Of a stretch of 33,225 nt of DNA, positions 9,816 through 19,900 are shown piece by piece. The translations under genes and the position numbers were made by a program. The notes under the pieces are model-generated. The model did not search any database and was not told the DNA's origin. It worked only from the letters and a program-made list of their open reading frames with translations. This DNA comes from Amoebophrya sp. A120. Taxonomy: Eukaryota; Sar; Dinophyceae; Syndiniales; Amoebophryaceae. Location of the stretch: the NCBI GenBank assembly GCA_905178155.1, contig CAJINV010000002.1, positions 1,571,738 through 1,604,962 on the forward strand, written 5' to 3'. The stretch's first letter is position 1, and each line of letters opens with the position of its first letter.

Positions 9816-10204
9816 CGCAAACGCCCTCCCGTTCTTTCTAGGCAACAGCCCCAACGCAGCGCCCAAGAAAGTCCCACCGCGGAAAATATGACGCGCGCCA
9901 TGATCATCAAACGCACAAAGTTCTCAAAGTAAACGCACGAGCAAAGAGCCACAAAACGGCCCACACCTGCGGAAAAATAAGATCGGCAAAGCACGACCTG
10001 CCGCGCTGAATGCCGCTCCATATCAGGCTCAGGGCCACCCGCTAGAGCTCCGAAAATATATTTGGCAGAGAGCAGAGCGGCCGCATCTCGAATTTCATCG
10101 ACACACCCAGGCCCCCACTGTCTGGCTAGCTGAAACAGGCACCAAGATGAAGACCGACTTTCCGCGAGCTGTTCTGTTGCAACTCGAATAGTTTTAGGAC
10201 ATAG

Positions 10205-10230
10205 CGGGCGCGCCCCATATAATAGCCCAC
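10205..10230 (+). promoter_or_regulatory. Possible TATA-like element
   Basis: CCCCATATAATAGCCC lies about 60-65 bp upstream of the ATG at 10280. Dinoflagellate promoters often lack a classical TATA box, so this is only a compositional hint. Confidence 0.2.
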
Positions 10231-10279
10231 CCCTCGCACCCTGCAAACACTTCGCCACCCTTTTTGCAACGTAGCAAAC

Positions 10280-10597
10280 ATGCCAGCGCGAGGATCGAGC
10301 AGCCGCTCACGCTCGGACGGCAGCAGCTCGCCGCCTACGAAAGTGCGCAAGACGGCGCCCCAGCAGAAAAAACCCACCCCAAGAAGGTCCGCGGCACCCA
10401 AGCCGGCGGACTTGAAAGGGGTAAAGGGGCAGAAACCCCCGGCGGCACGTCCTTACGTGCCTAAACCGGCGAAAGGAAAGGCCGCCGCGGAAAAGCCGCG
10501 CAACTTGGTGCTGCGCCGCACGCACTTCACTGCGGTGCAGAGGAAGCTGGGGGCGCTGACCGAAGTGCTCAGCGCCACGCCTGAGTACATACTTTGA
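10280..10597 (+). CDS. Small basic Lys/Arg/Pro-rich protein, unrecognised
   Basis: Intronless plus-strand frame of 105 codons, ATG at 10280 to TGA at 10595-10597. The first two thirds are Ser-, Pro-, Ala- and Lys-rich with repeated KPxxK/PKPA elements (SSSRSRSDGSSSPP, then KTAPQQKKPTPRR), resembling a nucleic-acid-binding tail. The last 30 residues (LVLRRTHFTAVQRKLGALTE) could form an amphipathic helix. Codon third positions are strongly G/C, unlike the repeats around it. It is too short and lacks the motifs I would need for a histone H1 or a dinoflagellate viral nucleoprotein, so I do not name it. It is the only well-supported gene here on the plus strand and sits between copies of one repeat family. 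Confidence 0.6.
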   Translation: MPARGSSSRSRSDGSSSPPTKVRKTAPQQKKPTPRRSAAPKPADLKGVKGQKPPAARPYVPKPAKGKAAAEKPRNLVLRRTHFTAVQRKLGALTEVLSATPEYIL

Positions 10598-10736
10598 CAA
10601 GGTTGGCGGGGCTTTAGAAGAAGCGAACAAGCCGACCAAGCCCGCTCCGCCCCGCTGTGGTCTTTTAGAAGAAATCCGCACCGCGGGGGATCCGGTGAAA
10701 CCGGTGGAAATGACGGACAGCGAAAAGCCGAATACG

Positions 10737-11665
10737 GTAGGGGGAGGCCCTCGGAATCTGTTCCGCGTAGAGACATAACCAACGCAGGAAAAAAACCGAA
10801 AACGGTGGGAACACAGTCCTCAGAATCTGTTCGCACATAGAGAAGGAGCCGCCGCGGACAACGAACCTCCCGCCCCCCCCGGCCTCCAAGCAGTTCTATG
10901 ATGGAGAAATAGCCGCCGCAGGAAAAAACCGAAACAAAGCGCCAGGGAAACAGCCCTCGGACTCTGTTCGCACGTAGAGAAACAGCCACCACAGGAAAAG
11001 CCGAAAACGGCAGGGGCACAACCCTCGGACCCTGTTCGCACATAGAGAAGGAGCCGCCGCGGACGCCACGCCGCCCCGGCAGTTCTGCGCTAGAGAAGTA
11101 GCCACCGCAGAAACGAAAAAGCCGAATACGGTAGGGGGACAGTCCGCGGAATCTGTTCGCACATAGAGAAATGGCCGCCGCAGGCAAAAAACCGAAAACG
11201 GTAGGGACAAAGCCCTCAGAATCTGTTCGCACATACAGAAGGAGCCGCCGCGGACACCCTCCTGCCCCTCCGGCCTCAAAGCAGTTCCATGATAGAGAAA
11301 TAGCCACCGCAGGCAAAAAAGCGGAAACGCCAGGGAAAAGGCCCTCGGACTCTGTTCGCACGTAGCGAAAAAGCCACCGCAGGAAAAAAAGCCGAAAACG
11401 GCAGGGACACATCCTTCGGGCTCTGCTCGCACATAGAGAAGGAGCCGCCGCGGACGCCCTCCCGCTTCCCCGGTTTCCCGGCGCCAGTTCTGTGACAGAG
11501 AAATAGCCACCGGCCGCAGGAAAATAACCGAAAACGGTAGGAGCACAGCCCTCGGACTCTGTTCGCATATCGAGAAATAGCCGCCGCAGGAAAAAAGCCG
11601 AAACGGTGGGGAACAGCCCCCGGACTCTGTTCGCACATAGTGAGGGAGCCACCGCGGACGCTCTC
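10737..11665. repeat. ~200-bp higher-order tandem repeat, five units
   Basis: The core CTGTTCGCACATAGAGAA occurs in pairs about 68 bp apart (10757/10826, 10968/11033, 11152/11222, 11351/11419, 11560/11627). The pairs repeat every 184-211 bp. Between them lie GCCGCCGCAGGAAAAAAGCCG and a spacer with AGCAGTTCTATGAT. The related outlying copy is at 9717-9815. No gene is supported in it, and nothing is seen in 11670-11950. Confidence 0.85.
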
Positions 11666-11950
11666 CCGCTTCGAATCCCAGCAAGGTCAGGGCGTTAAAT
11701 CACACGCGCCACCGTTCTGCAGCTTCCCCCGCGCAAAATGTGCAGCGGGCCACGATCTTCAACCGCGAGCGATCCACCAAAAAAAAATCCCTCGCTCCGC
11801 AAATTTCATCACAACTCGCGTCAAAAAACATTGCCAACAAGAAACCCGCCCCCGACTTAAATGCTACCCAGATCGCGCGCCTTTTTGCCTAAGTGTCAAC
11901 GTTCGCCGTCAATCAAATCCACTCAGAACCCGACTCAGGGCCCGCCCCTT

Positions 11951-14118
11951 CTAGTTCTGCTTTCTCCCCCCCGGTGCTCTCGATTTCGCTTCGGGATACA
12001 GATTCCTTTCCCCTGGCTAGTACTAAAGGTGAATAAGAAGAGGCGTACTGCAATACACAGCCAAGCATGGCAAATTGTTGGGCTGCTATGTGATGTTGCG
12101 TTTTCCGCATTTGGCAAACTGCGTTTTTGCATGACATCAAGTAAGCGGACCTCTTCATGCCCCTGCATGATCACAGAGTGTTGAACTTGAATCATGCCAG
12201 ATATGCATGACAAATCTAGAGATCTTCCAGACCCAAACATAATTGCGATGAATACCCTGTCTTGCTCGGCGAAACTCCTTCTTCCACCGCTTTGTCCTGC
12301 TTCTTCCGAAGCTTCAGGGTCGGCTCACCCCGACAACGATGAAAGAACTTGCGTCCGTCATCGTCCTTCTTCATCAATGTTCTGTGAAGAATGCAGTTCG
12401 CACCTTCAAATTCGAAACCCCTGAAGGCGAATTTCGCATAACCATCCGGCGTTCTTAGATCGTCTGCTGGCCCCATCGACAATACATGGTGGCTCACCGG
12501 AGCAGCTTCTTCCGGTCGGACCGCGCTGTCCTCTTCTTCTTCGCCCGAATCAATACTTCCCTCCTCGCCGCAACACCCGGGGAGAGAGTCGCTCCCGTCG
12601 CCGTCGCCAGCGAACCCGTTCTTCATCGCGGCCTCGCGCTCTTTCCCGAGTGGAATCCAGTAGCTTTCCTGAATCACGGGCAGCTCCTATCATTTGTAAA
12701 AACGTACCCACACCAGAGTTGTCATGCAGATTTGCAATGACAGGAACATTTGTAATGCGCATCGCCAGGAGAGGCATTTTTAGTCGTGTTTTGGAATTTG
12801 TAATGCTGTAAACAGGATGAGCAGATGGATTTCTGATGCAGCTGGCCTTGCGAACCTGCACTACACTACGGACTGCAACTTGTGATGNTAATGCTGTAAA
12901 CAGGATGAGCAGATGGATTTCTGATGCAGCTGGCCTTGCGAACCTGCACTACACTACGGACTGCAACTTGTGATGCGTGACCCCCAAAAGTTCTAGGTTT
13001 GTGTTGCAAAATCCCCATCTTGACTCTGGTGTGGGGATGTTTTTACTCAGGATAGCTCCTGCCCCCCAGCACCGTCCGCATCTTGCTCCGAAGGGTCGTA
13101 AGTCGGTCCAGTATCAAAAGGAAAAATGCCCCCTCCCCATATCGAAACGAAGTCTCTGACGCTGGATTTCCGCACACAAATGGGATTTGTCTTGCAGTAG
13201 AGGACTGCAGGCATATGGCAAGCCTGAGCTGAGGGGTTTTGGCATAGGCGCCGAGCATGAAAAAAGTCTTCGCTGTACGCCGAGCAGCATCACAAACCGC
13301 CTGCATAATGTGGCGGACGCTCTGGGCTTGCCCTCTCTCAAGACAGACAGGATTTGTGGTCACAAATCTGCATCGCAAATTTTCAGACGGATGCGCTTTC
13401 AATATGGGGAGGGGGGGTTTTTCCTCGCAATATCCAGCAGTGCTGCTACCGGTTGATGTAGAAGAAGTACTGTTGCTACCAATCAGTAGTTATCAAGGGC
13501 AAATATGTCTGGGGCTGGAAGCTTACAAGATCTGTCATGGAGGTCTCGCATGGCACAGAAGGTCTGGAATGCGAGCTGTAGCATCACAAGTATTATTGAG
13601 AAGGCCTTCCAGTTCCAATGCGTATTCTGCATGAGAAACGTCATCTTCGGGTGCCCAAAAGTGGACGGCTTGTGCTGCTTGCGCAATACAGATTTTTGTA
13701 AGTATCGTCCAGACGTAGCATGACAAACTCTGACTCTTCCAGAGGACCCAGACATATTTGCATTCGATAGTACTTTTTTGTCCCGTAGAAGTTCTTCTTG
13801 CCGTTGTAGTTGCAGGGCAGCACCAGTCTGCAGCTTTTGTTTCTTTCCTGCTCGAGAAGTTGTAGACGAAGCTCTTGCCTGGCCGGTTTTGTGTTCTTGT
13901 TTGTTGTTCACCTTGATCTGCAGTGCGACAGCGAAAAACGATTGCGACGAAAACTGCGGCGCGCACGACAGCACGCCCAACTTGGCCATCCTTCCCAGCC
14001 GACTCGCCCCTGCTGGCAGATTTTTGGTCAACATCTTGGTGCCGGCGCGGGCGCGGCGACCACGTTGGGTGGCCCGAAAGGTTGCAAGATTTTTCTGCTG
14101 GAGGTGCAGCTGCGCCAT
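11951..14118 (-). CDS. Five-exon gene, 313-aa unrecognised protein with a basic N terminus
   Basis: Minus-strand exons (duplication kept upstream): 13770-14118, 13433-13485, 13055-13106, 12255-12682, 11951-12010. They total 942 nt = 314 codons, ATG at 14118 to TAG at 11951, with an in-frame TGA just upstream of the ATG. All four introns are introners. The first 74 residues contain no Asp or Glu and many Arg/Lys (MAQLHLQQKNLATFRATQRG...), compatible with an organelle presequence or a nucleic-acid-binding tail. A Ser/Thr-rich linker is followed by an acidic stretch (DSGEEEEDS) and a compact-looking segment (GYAKFAFRGFEFEGANCILH, then FFHRCRGEPTLKLRKKQ). The end is basic (GGRKQN). In the other two frames the junction after exon 1 meets a stop at once, which supports this model. 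No family recognised. Confidence 0.65.
12016..12254. mobile_element. Introner, family A, left terminus lost
   Basis: 239 bp between exact duplications CCCTG (12011-12015 and 12255-12259). The right TIR survives (TTCCAGACCCAAACATAATTGCGATGAATA). The left end begins directly at GCTAGTACTAAAGGTG with no TIR, yet the interior matches 17863-18113 and 19953-20203. Removing it keeps the host frame open. Confidence 0.75.
12688..13054. mobile_element. Introner, family C, with an assembly gap inside
   Basis: Bounded by exact duplications GCTCC (12683-12687 and 13055-13059), with ends TATCATTTGTAAAAACGT and its complement. The 367-bp length is inflated by an 87-bp exact repeat on either side of an N at 12888; without it the element is about 279 bp. 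Its orientation is opposite to the C element at 16952. Confidence 0.85.
12801..12975. repeat. 87-bp exact duplication around a single N
   Basis: 12801-12887 and 12889-12975 look identical and are separated by one undetermined base at 12888. This is the signature of two contig ends that overlap but were joined with an N instead of merged, not of a biological repeat. Confidence 0.8.
13112..13432. mobile_element. Introner, family D
   Basis: 321 bp between exact duplications TCCAG (13107-13111 and 13433-13437). Ends TATCAAAAGGAAAAATGCC / ...TTTTTCCTCGCAATA. The interior is closely related, in the same orientation, to 27372-27692. Confidence 0.9.
13491..13769. mobile_element. Introner, family A
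   Basis: 279 bp; duplications GTAGT / GTACT (13486-13490, 13770-13774; one mismatch). Ends TATCAAGGGCAAATATG / CATATTTGCATTCGATA. Confidence 0.85.
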
Positions 14119-15039
14119 TTTTCAACACCCGCGCAGGGTCTAGTTCCTTGTACTTGGGCTCCTTCTAAAGACGAAATTGAAAACTACTTCGACGTATAAT
14201 AATTCTTGCGAAAAGTAGAGCGGGAGTGTTGAGCAAAAGTATGTTTGAGTAAAGCAAGTAGTTGGATTTAAAATCTGCTCGTGCTTGAAAAAAAAAACGA
14301 CAGGCGTCGAGAAGGTTGATGTTTTTAATCTTTCCGGTCTTCCAGGAAGACAGAAAAATTCCTGATTTTAGGTAAAGAAGTGAGCTCCTTTGACATAGTC
14401 TCGAGAGGGCTGTAGCACTGTACAGCATAGCAATTTCACACGAACGAAAAAGTATATGTATCAGACGACCACGACAGTACGACATCAGTCGACATTGCTG
14501 TAGCTTTTCGCAGCTGCACGAGTAGTTCTTGTCTACTTTTTTCACAGCGGAACGTCGACGCGGATGGAAAAAAATCCGTTGCCTGCTAGCGAGACATGTT
14601 GTATGACGTCGGAGGGCCACGAGTCGACAAAATTGAAGGTCCTTCTTTTTTTAAGGAAAAGCCCATTAGTAGAGCACGACTTCGAGCTGGACGACAAAAC
14701 ACGACCACGACCGGTTCGGCACAACCAAGAGGTTCACCAGCACGAAGAACATCTCGCTTGTTATTGTTTCTCTTTCTGGACAAATGTACGCGCCGGAACG
14801 ACATCACGCGTTGAAGCAAACAGCTACAGATTTCTACTAAGTAGGTACGAAGAGTCGCAAAATTGTTTTCATCTTCACGCTATGGTACTAGTTTCAACAG
14901 CAGTAGTTCCACGATTGTTCTTCTCACCCTTTAGTTATTTCAATTGAGAACAGCTGCGAGTGCGACGCAATGGACTTCGCTAGCATGATAACATGACGTT
15001 TCCAATAAGTCAGGTCTTGAAAAAAACCTCGCTGCACTT
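14119..15039. other. Intergenic DNA, nothing recognised
   Basis: AT-rich to mixed sequence upstream of the 313-aa gene. I see no introner terminus, tandem repeat or convincing coding frame. It presumably contains the promoter and 5' leader of the gene starting at 14118. Confidence 0.5.
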
Positions 15040-16036
15040 ATTTTCAGAGAACTTGTATGTATGTATATGATCCGCTCTTGTTTCAAACAGATGCGGCGCT
15101 CGCTCTTTGACCAGGCTATACTTGCGATGATCCGTCTGACAGCACGGCTGTGGGAGCAGGACGTGCGAAAACCCTTCAACGCGACACACGGCCTCAAGTC
15201 GTGGAAGCTGAAGGGGAGCAACGTGCATGAAGGGAAATGGGCGCGCTGTGCTGCCCTGCTTCGAGCACTGGCTCCTTATAGCAGCATTATTCAGAGGGTG
15301 CACACCGGGCGCACTAACACAGAATAATTACGCTACGTGCGTAGGGAGGTGCGCTTCCAGAGCGGCTCCACGGACATCCGGCTATTGCCGGACGGGCAGA
15401 ATGTAGGGCGCAAGCTGTGGCGGTTGGGGCTCACGCAGGCGGAGCCTCCGCCGCCTCTTGCGCCGCCTCCCGGGAACGGTTTTCCGGCCCCGCCAGGGGG
15501 GTAAGGGTGCCAGCCCAGGCTTTCCAGAATAGCGCAGGCCCCACCGTTTTCGCCAGTCTTCGGCAAGTGCCGCCGGCTGCGTGCTGCGCACTACGTGAGG
15601 CAGTAGGGCGTACGACGGTGCGCCTCCACCAATACGGCACAAGGCCGCCGGGAGGGCACGCCATGCCGGGCCTCCTTGCACACGACGCGGCAACACACTA
15701 AAGTGCCCGCCTCGGACTGGTCGGGCGCGGTGTGGCGCTGTGCCGCTCAGGTTAAGCACGCGGACGGCCCTCCGCCGTCTCACTCGCCAGGAGCATAGTA
15801 CAGGGCGCACCAGCTTCCAGAGCTGGGCTCGTCCTCAAGAAGAGAACACCCACCAGGGGCGAGGGGGCGCGCGCTGGATTGCGGGCGCCGCCCTACATTA
15901 CTCACCAGGAGCAGCGGCGTGCTGCCGCTTAGTTTGCGAGACTTGATGCGTCTGCCTCAGGTAGGTAGCGCATCTGGGCGCCAGGCCCTTATCACGACTT
16001 CCCTTCCCTCCAGGGGCGGGAATTTTCAGAGAACTT
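15040..16036. mobile_element. GC-rich ~967-bp insertion between 15-bp direct repeats
   Basis: ATTTTCAGAGAACTT occurs exactly at 15040-15054 and 16022-16036, bounding GC-rich DNA inserted in AT-rich surroundings. The insert starts GTATGTATGTATATG and ends CCCTCCAGGGGCGGGA; read on the minus strand it ends in a (CATA)n-like tail. A long target duplication plus a simple-repeat tail is what target-primed reverse transcription leaves (LINE/SINE-type). No reverse transcriptase motif is visible, so it would be non-autonomous or truncated. The 15-bp repeat is direct evidence; the mechanism is inference. Confidence 0.55.
15091..15490 (+). pseudogene. Possible degraded coding sequence inside the insertion
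   Basis: After TTTCAAACAG an open plus-strand frame (MRRSLFDQAILAMIRLTARL..., then KPFNATHGLKSWKLKG) runs to a TAA at about 15325. It then continues in the same frame with protein-like sequence (VRFQSGSTDIRLLPDGQNVG, then LWRLGLTQAE and a proline run). One in-frame stop in otherwise continuous sequence suggests a decayed gene or element fragment. No family recognised. Confidence 0.3.
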
Positions 16037-16892
16037 CAACAAATACAAATGGAGAGGGTTTTTCCTGCATGATTATCCTTTGACAGATCAAAAAAAAACG
16101 CACAGCGCTGACGAGCCACGAAAGAATATTGCTCATCACGTAAATTTCCTCGAGGTATGGCCGAGCAGGCCCTGTAGAAGTTTATCCTCTTGCGTCCGCA
16201 AGGTCTCATGACCGCTTGGATTTTTGGAAAAAAATATCTCCTTGGTATTGTTCGTTTGAAAGGAGAGAGCTGAATATGTATTGCTGCTGCTAGTGCGAGC
16301 AACACTACTTGAAAAATAAAAAGAAAAACCAACATTCGGCCACATCTAATAAATAAAATGCAGTAAAAGCGAGTTTGTTTGACGTCGAGAGCAAGATGAC
16401 GCACCAGCGCCGGGATACTACTTTCCCATAAGTTTTTGAATAAAATCAAGTAAAAGCGAGTTTGTTTGACGTCGAGAGCAAGATGACGCACCAGTATCCA
16501 AGAAAAAAACATTGTAGGTGTAACTTTTTTGGAGGAACAGCATTACAAATTTGTCTGGCATGACAGCAAAAACCTGTCATGCGCAGATAGTACGTGAAAG
16601 CGCCCTTTCATGGACCCTGCGACGCATGCCAAGCATGACAGACGCAATCATCTTGCATGTTGAGCATCACAAATTTACACTAACAACGTTTTCTTGGATA
16701 ACCAGCGTCGGGATACTACTTTCACATAAATTTTTCAAAAACAGCACGATCTTAACATTTGAGTTAGGGCGCTTTGGCCTCTTTTTCTTGAAGAACGACC
16801 CAACAAGAGTGATTCTCGTACATTTTTCACAGCAAAGAAGAATACGACTTTTAGAAAAAAAGGCGTAATACTTTCAAAAAAAATACCGGCAC
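16036..16892 (-). CDS. Doubtful reading frame with a tandem 29-residue module, split by an introner
   Basis: With the introner at 16495-16700 removed, a minus-strand frame is open from after a TGA near 16895 to TGA at 16036-16038, roughly 215 codons. It contains the module LVRHLALDVKQTRFY...LF.NL.ESSIP, repeated with an 87-bp (29-codon) period. Composition is rich in Lys, Arg, Phe and Cys, and I find no start codon or family. It could be the 3' part of a gene or a chance frame kept open by the duplication; its stop lies exactly at the edge of the 15-bp direct repeat of the neighbouring insertion. Confidence 0.25.
16352..16742. repeat. 87-bp tandem duplication with one empty and one filled introner site
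   Basis: GTAAAAGCGAGTTTGTTTGA and the following ~60 bp occur at about 16363 and 16450. Copy 1 reads GACGCACCAGCGCCGGGATA without interruption. Copy 2 reads GACGCACCAG, then the element at 16495-16700, then ACCAGCGTCGGGATA. The comparison shows that ACCAG was duplicated on insertion. Confidence 0.9.
16495..16700. mobile_element. Introner, family F, with empty site alongside
   Basis: 206 bp between exact duplications ACCAG (16490-16494 and 16701-16705). Ends TATCCAAGAAAAAAACATTG / ...ACGTTTTCTTGGATA, with the subterminal GGTGTAAC / TTTACACTAAC also found in the F element at 28468. Confidence 0.9.
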
Positions 16893-16933
16893 GGGCAGCG
16901 CCTCGGCCCAAACCTGCGCTTCTTTCCCCCTCG

Positions 16934-19900
16934 TCACAACCCCGGCATCAATATCCTGAGTAAAAACGTACCCACACCATAGTCAAGATGGGGAATCGGC
17001 TAGACAAATCCACAAGTTTTGGCTGTTTTGCATGACAAATTTGGATTCGTAGTGTAGTGCTGTTTGAGCTAGCTCAGCAGCATCACAGATCTAGCTTACC
17101 ATGCTGATTCGAGCATGACAAATTGCAAAACACGACTAGCAAATGCTTCTCATGGGGCTCCGCATGAGAAACATTTTCAGCATGCAGATTTGCATGACAA
17201 CTCTGGGGTGGGGACGTTTTTAAATAGGATAATCAAAACTTCGTCGTCATCGTCCATATCTCCCGTTGACAAAATCTCCTCTTCGATCTCATCGTCCTCA
17301 AAATCATCCTCATAGTCCCCTCCCGGACTCATTGCCGGCTCGACACCTCCATCTAGTTCTGCTGCAGTGGATATCCTGTGCAAAAGTATCGTACTCGTAG
17401 CAATTGCACTTCTGCATTACAAATCTTTTTCCTAAGGTCAATCAGCATTACAAATTCCATTTCTCATGCTGAGGACGAGATTTGTATTGCGATTTCTACT
17501 AGTACGATACTTTTGCAGTGCATAGTGGAAACAGGAACGTTGCTCACATTCACGGTGACCAGCTTGCTGTTGCCAGTTGGTTCGGTCGACGTGGTTTCAG
17601 CTCCACCAGGAGCCGTTTCTTTCATCCCGTTCGACGCTTCCTGCTTTTTACTCTCTTTCTCAAGCAAATCATATGGATTGCAAAAGTATCGTACTCGTAT
17701 AAATGCATTACAAATTAGCCCAGCATTGCAAATTAAATTTGTAATGCTGTTTTGCCTTGAGAAAGAGATTTGTAATGCATAAATGCAATTACTACGAGTA
17801 CGATACTTTTGCACAGGATAAATCAAATTCCGCGACGAAAGTCTTTGTTTGTTCCCCACTACTATGAAATGCAAAAATGTCTGGGTCTGGAAACTTGTAA
17901 TGCTAAAAGTGAATGATAGACGCGCCGCAATACGCAGCTACGCATGAAAAATTTTGTGGCTGCCATGTCTTACGTATTCCGCATGGCAAACTGCCTTTTC
18001 GCATGACAGTTAAGAGGGCTCTTTCATGCCTACGCAACACAGATTCTCGACTCATGCCAGACAAGCATGACAAACTTGCATTCTTCCAGACCCAGACATT
18101 TTTGCATTTGATAACGACTAGTACCCGACCCTGTCGGCGAGGGCTTTCTACTGCTCGTGGCGCTACTGTTGCTTTTTTCCTTCTCCGCATTGGAGGACGA
18201 CTTGGATATGAAATCATTCAAATCCATGGACTTTGACAGGCTGTTCTCATCTATCCTGATTAAACACGTCCCGCCCACACCAGAGTCAAGACGGGAAACC
18301 TGCTAGACAAATCAACCCGCTTTGGTTGTTTGGCATGACAAGTTTCGATCCTTGTAGCGTAGTCCTGTTTTAGGTAGGTCAGCACGCAGCATCACAGATC
18401 TAGCATAGCATGCTAGTCCTACCATTACAAATTCCCAAACACAACTAGAAAATGCTTCTCATAGGGCTCCGCATGAAAAACTTTTTTGGCATGCAGAACT
18501 GCATGACAACTCCGGGGAGGTGGGGATGTTTTTACAAAGGATATCATCCAGCATGTCCTCGTCGAATCTGTTCAACGATTCCAGCACGTCATTCAGGATC
18601 TTCTCGCTTTTGTTACTTCTCAGCGAATATGCATGGCAAATATGTCTGGGTCTGGAAGAGTGCGAGATTTGTCATGCTAGTCTGGCATGTTGACACTGAG
18701 CTGTGTATTGCGTGGCCAGCAAGAGCTCCTCTTGTCTATCATGCAAGAACCCTGTTTGTCATGCGGAATATGCAACATGGAGCCACGGAAAAATCTGTCA
18801 TGCATGGCGGTGCATTACAGCGTGGCTTCTATTCACTGACATGCATCACAGGTCGTTTCCAGACCCAGACATATTTGCAGTTGATAGCGACGTGAGCAAC
18901 TTGTCCGCCGCGGGGTTTTCGACTTTATTTTTCCCAAAAGACTTCGTGAAAGAACTCGTTTCATCTTGAGACTTCATGATTTTCACCGCCTCGTCGTCTT
19001 TCTCGTCGGCATTCTTCATCTTCTCAACAGGCTTAGAAGTACTACAAGAACCCACTGCAGTAGTACCACCTGCATTCTTCATCGCGCCAACTATCCCGAC
19101 CGCGGAAGAAGAACTAGCGGAGCTGGAAAATTCGTCCACCGCGTCAAAGTCCGCTAGTTGCACGTCGTCATCCAAATGGACTCGCGCGACAGAGTCCCGG
19201 AGACTGGTTTCATCTTCTTCTACCGCGGAAATTTTTACCGGATCGACATCGAGGTCTTGTTCTTTCTCATGCGGTTTTATTTTAACATCTTCCATCACAA
19301 CCGGATCATCATCGTCGTCAAAAAACTCGTTCGTACCGGACGACATTCCGGCTCTGCTCATTTGCAAAGAACTCGCAATCAGGGGATTCATCACTTCGGA
19401 TTTGTCATGATTGTTGGCAGTTTTGTAATCAACATCATGCGAAGTAGCTGTTACCGCGCCAGCTGTACCCTGCATCCGGTTCTGCGAGGAGATAATTACG
19501 CGATTGGGAGAATCGGCGAAGAACTCCACGTGGTCTGGGACTTTATCTTCTTCCTCTGCTGCACCTCCAAAGGCTTGATCCTTTTCTCCTCCGACCGCAG
19601 GATCTACTTCTTTGAAATCTATTTTCCCCAACTGCTCTTCTTATCAAATGCAAAAATGTCTGGGTCTGGAAGAGTGTGAACTTGTCATGCAGGTTTTCCA
19701 TGACCCTTGAGGTCTGGAATGCGGGACCTAGCATGACAGAGTCTGTGAGGTCTCTTTCATGCCTATTCTGCATGAGAAACTGCCTCTAAACTTGTTCAAA
19801 AGTGGCCCTCTTTTGGTAATCATGCAACACAGATTTTTGCATGATTCGGATTTAGCACGACAAGTTGCAATCTTCCAGACCCAGACATTTTTGCAATTGA

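Noticed and set aside
10280-10597. Naming the small basic gene as histone H1 or dinoflagellate viral nucleoprotein
   Set aside because: Only general basicity supports it; I see no family motif.
8905-11665. CRISPR-like arrays
   Set aside because: Repeats are contiguous or have repeated, non-unique spacers, there are no cas genes, and the context is eukaryotic.
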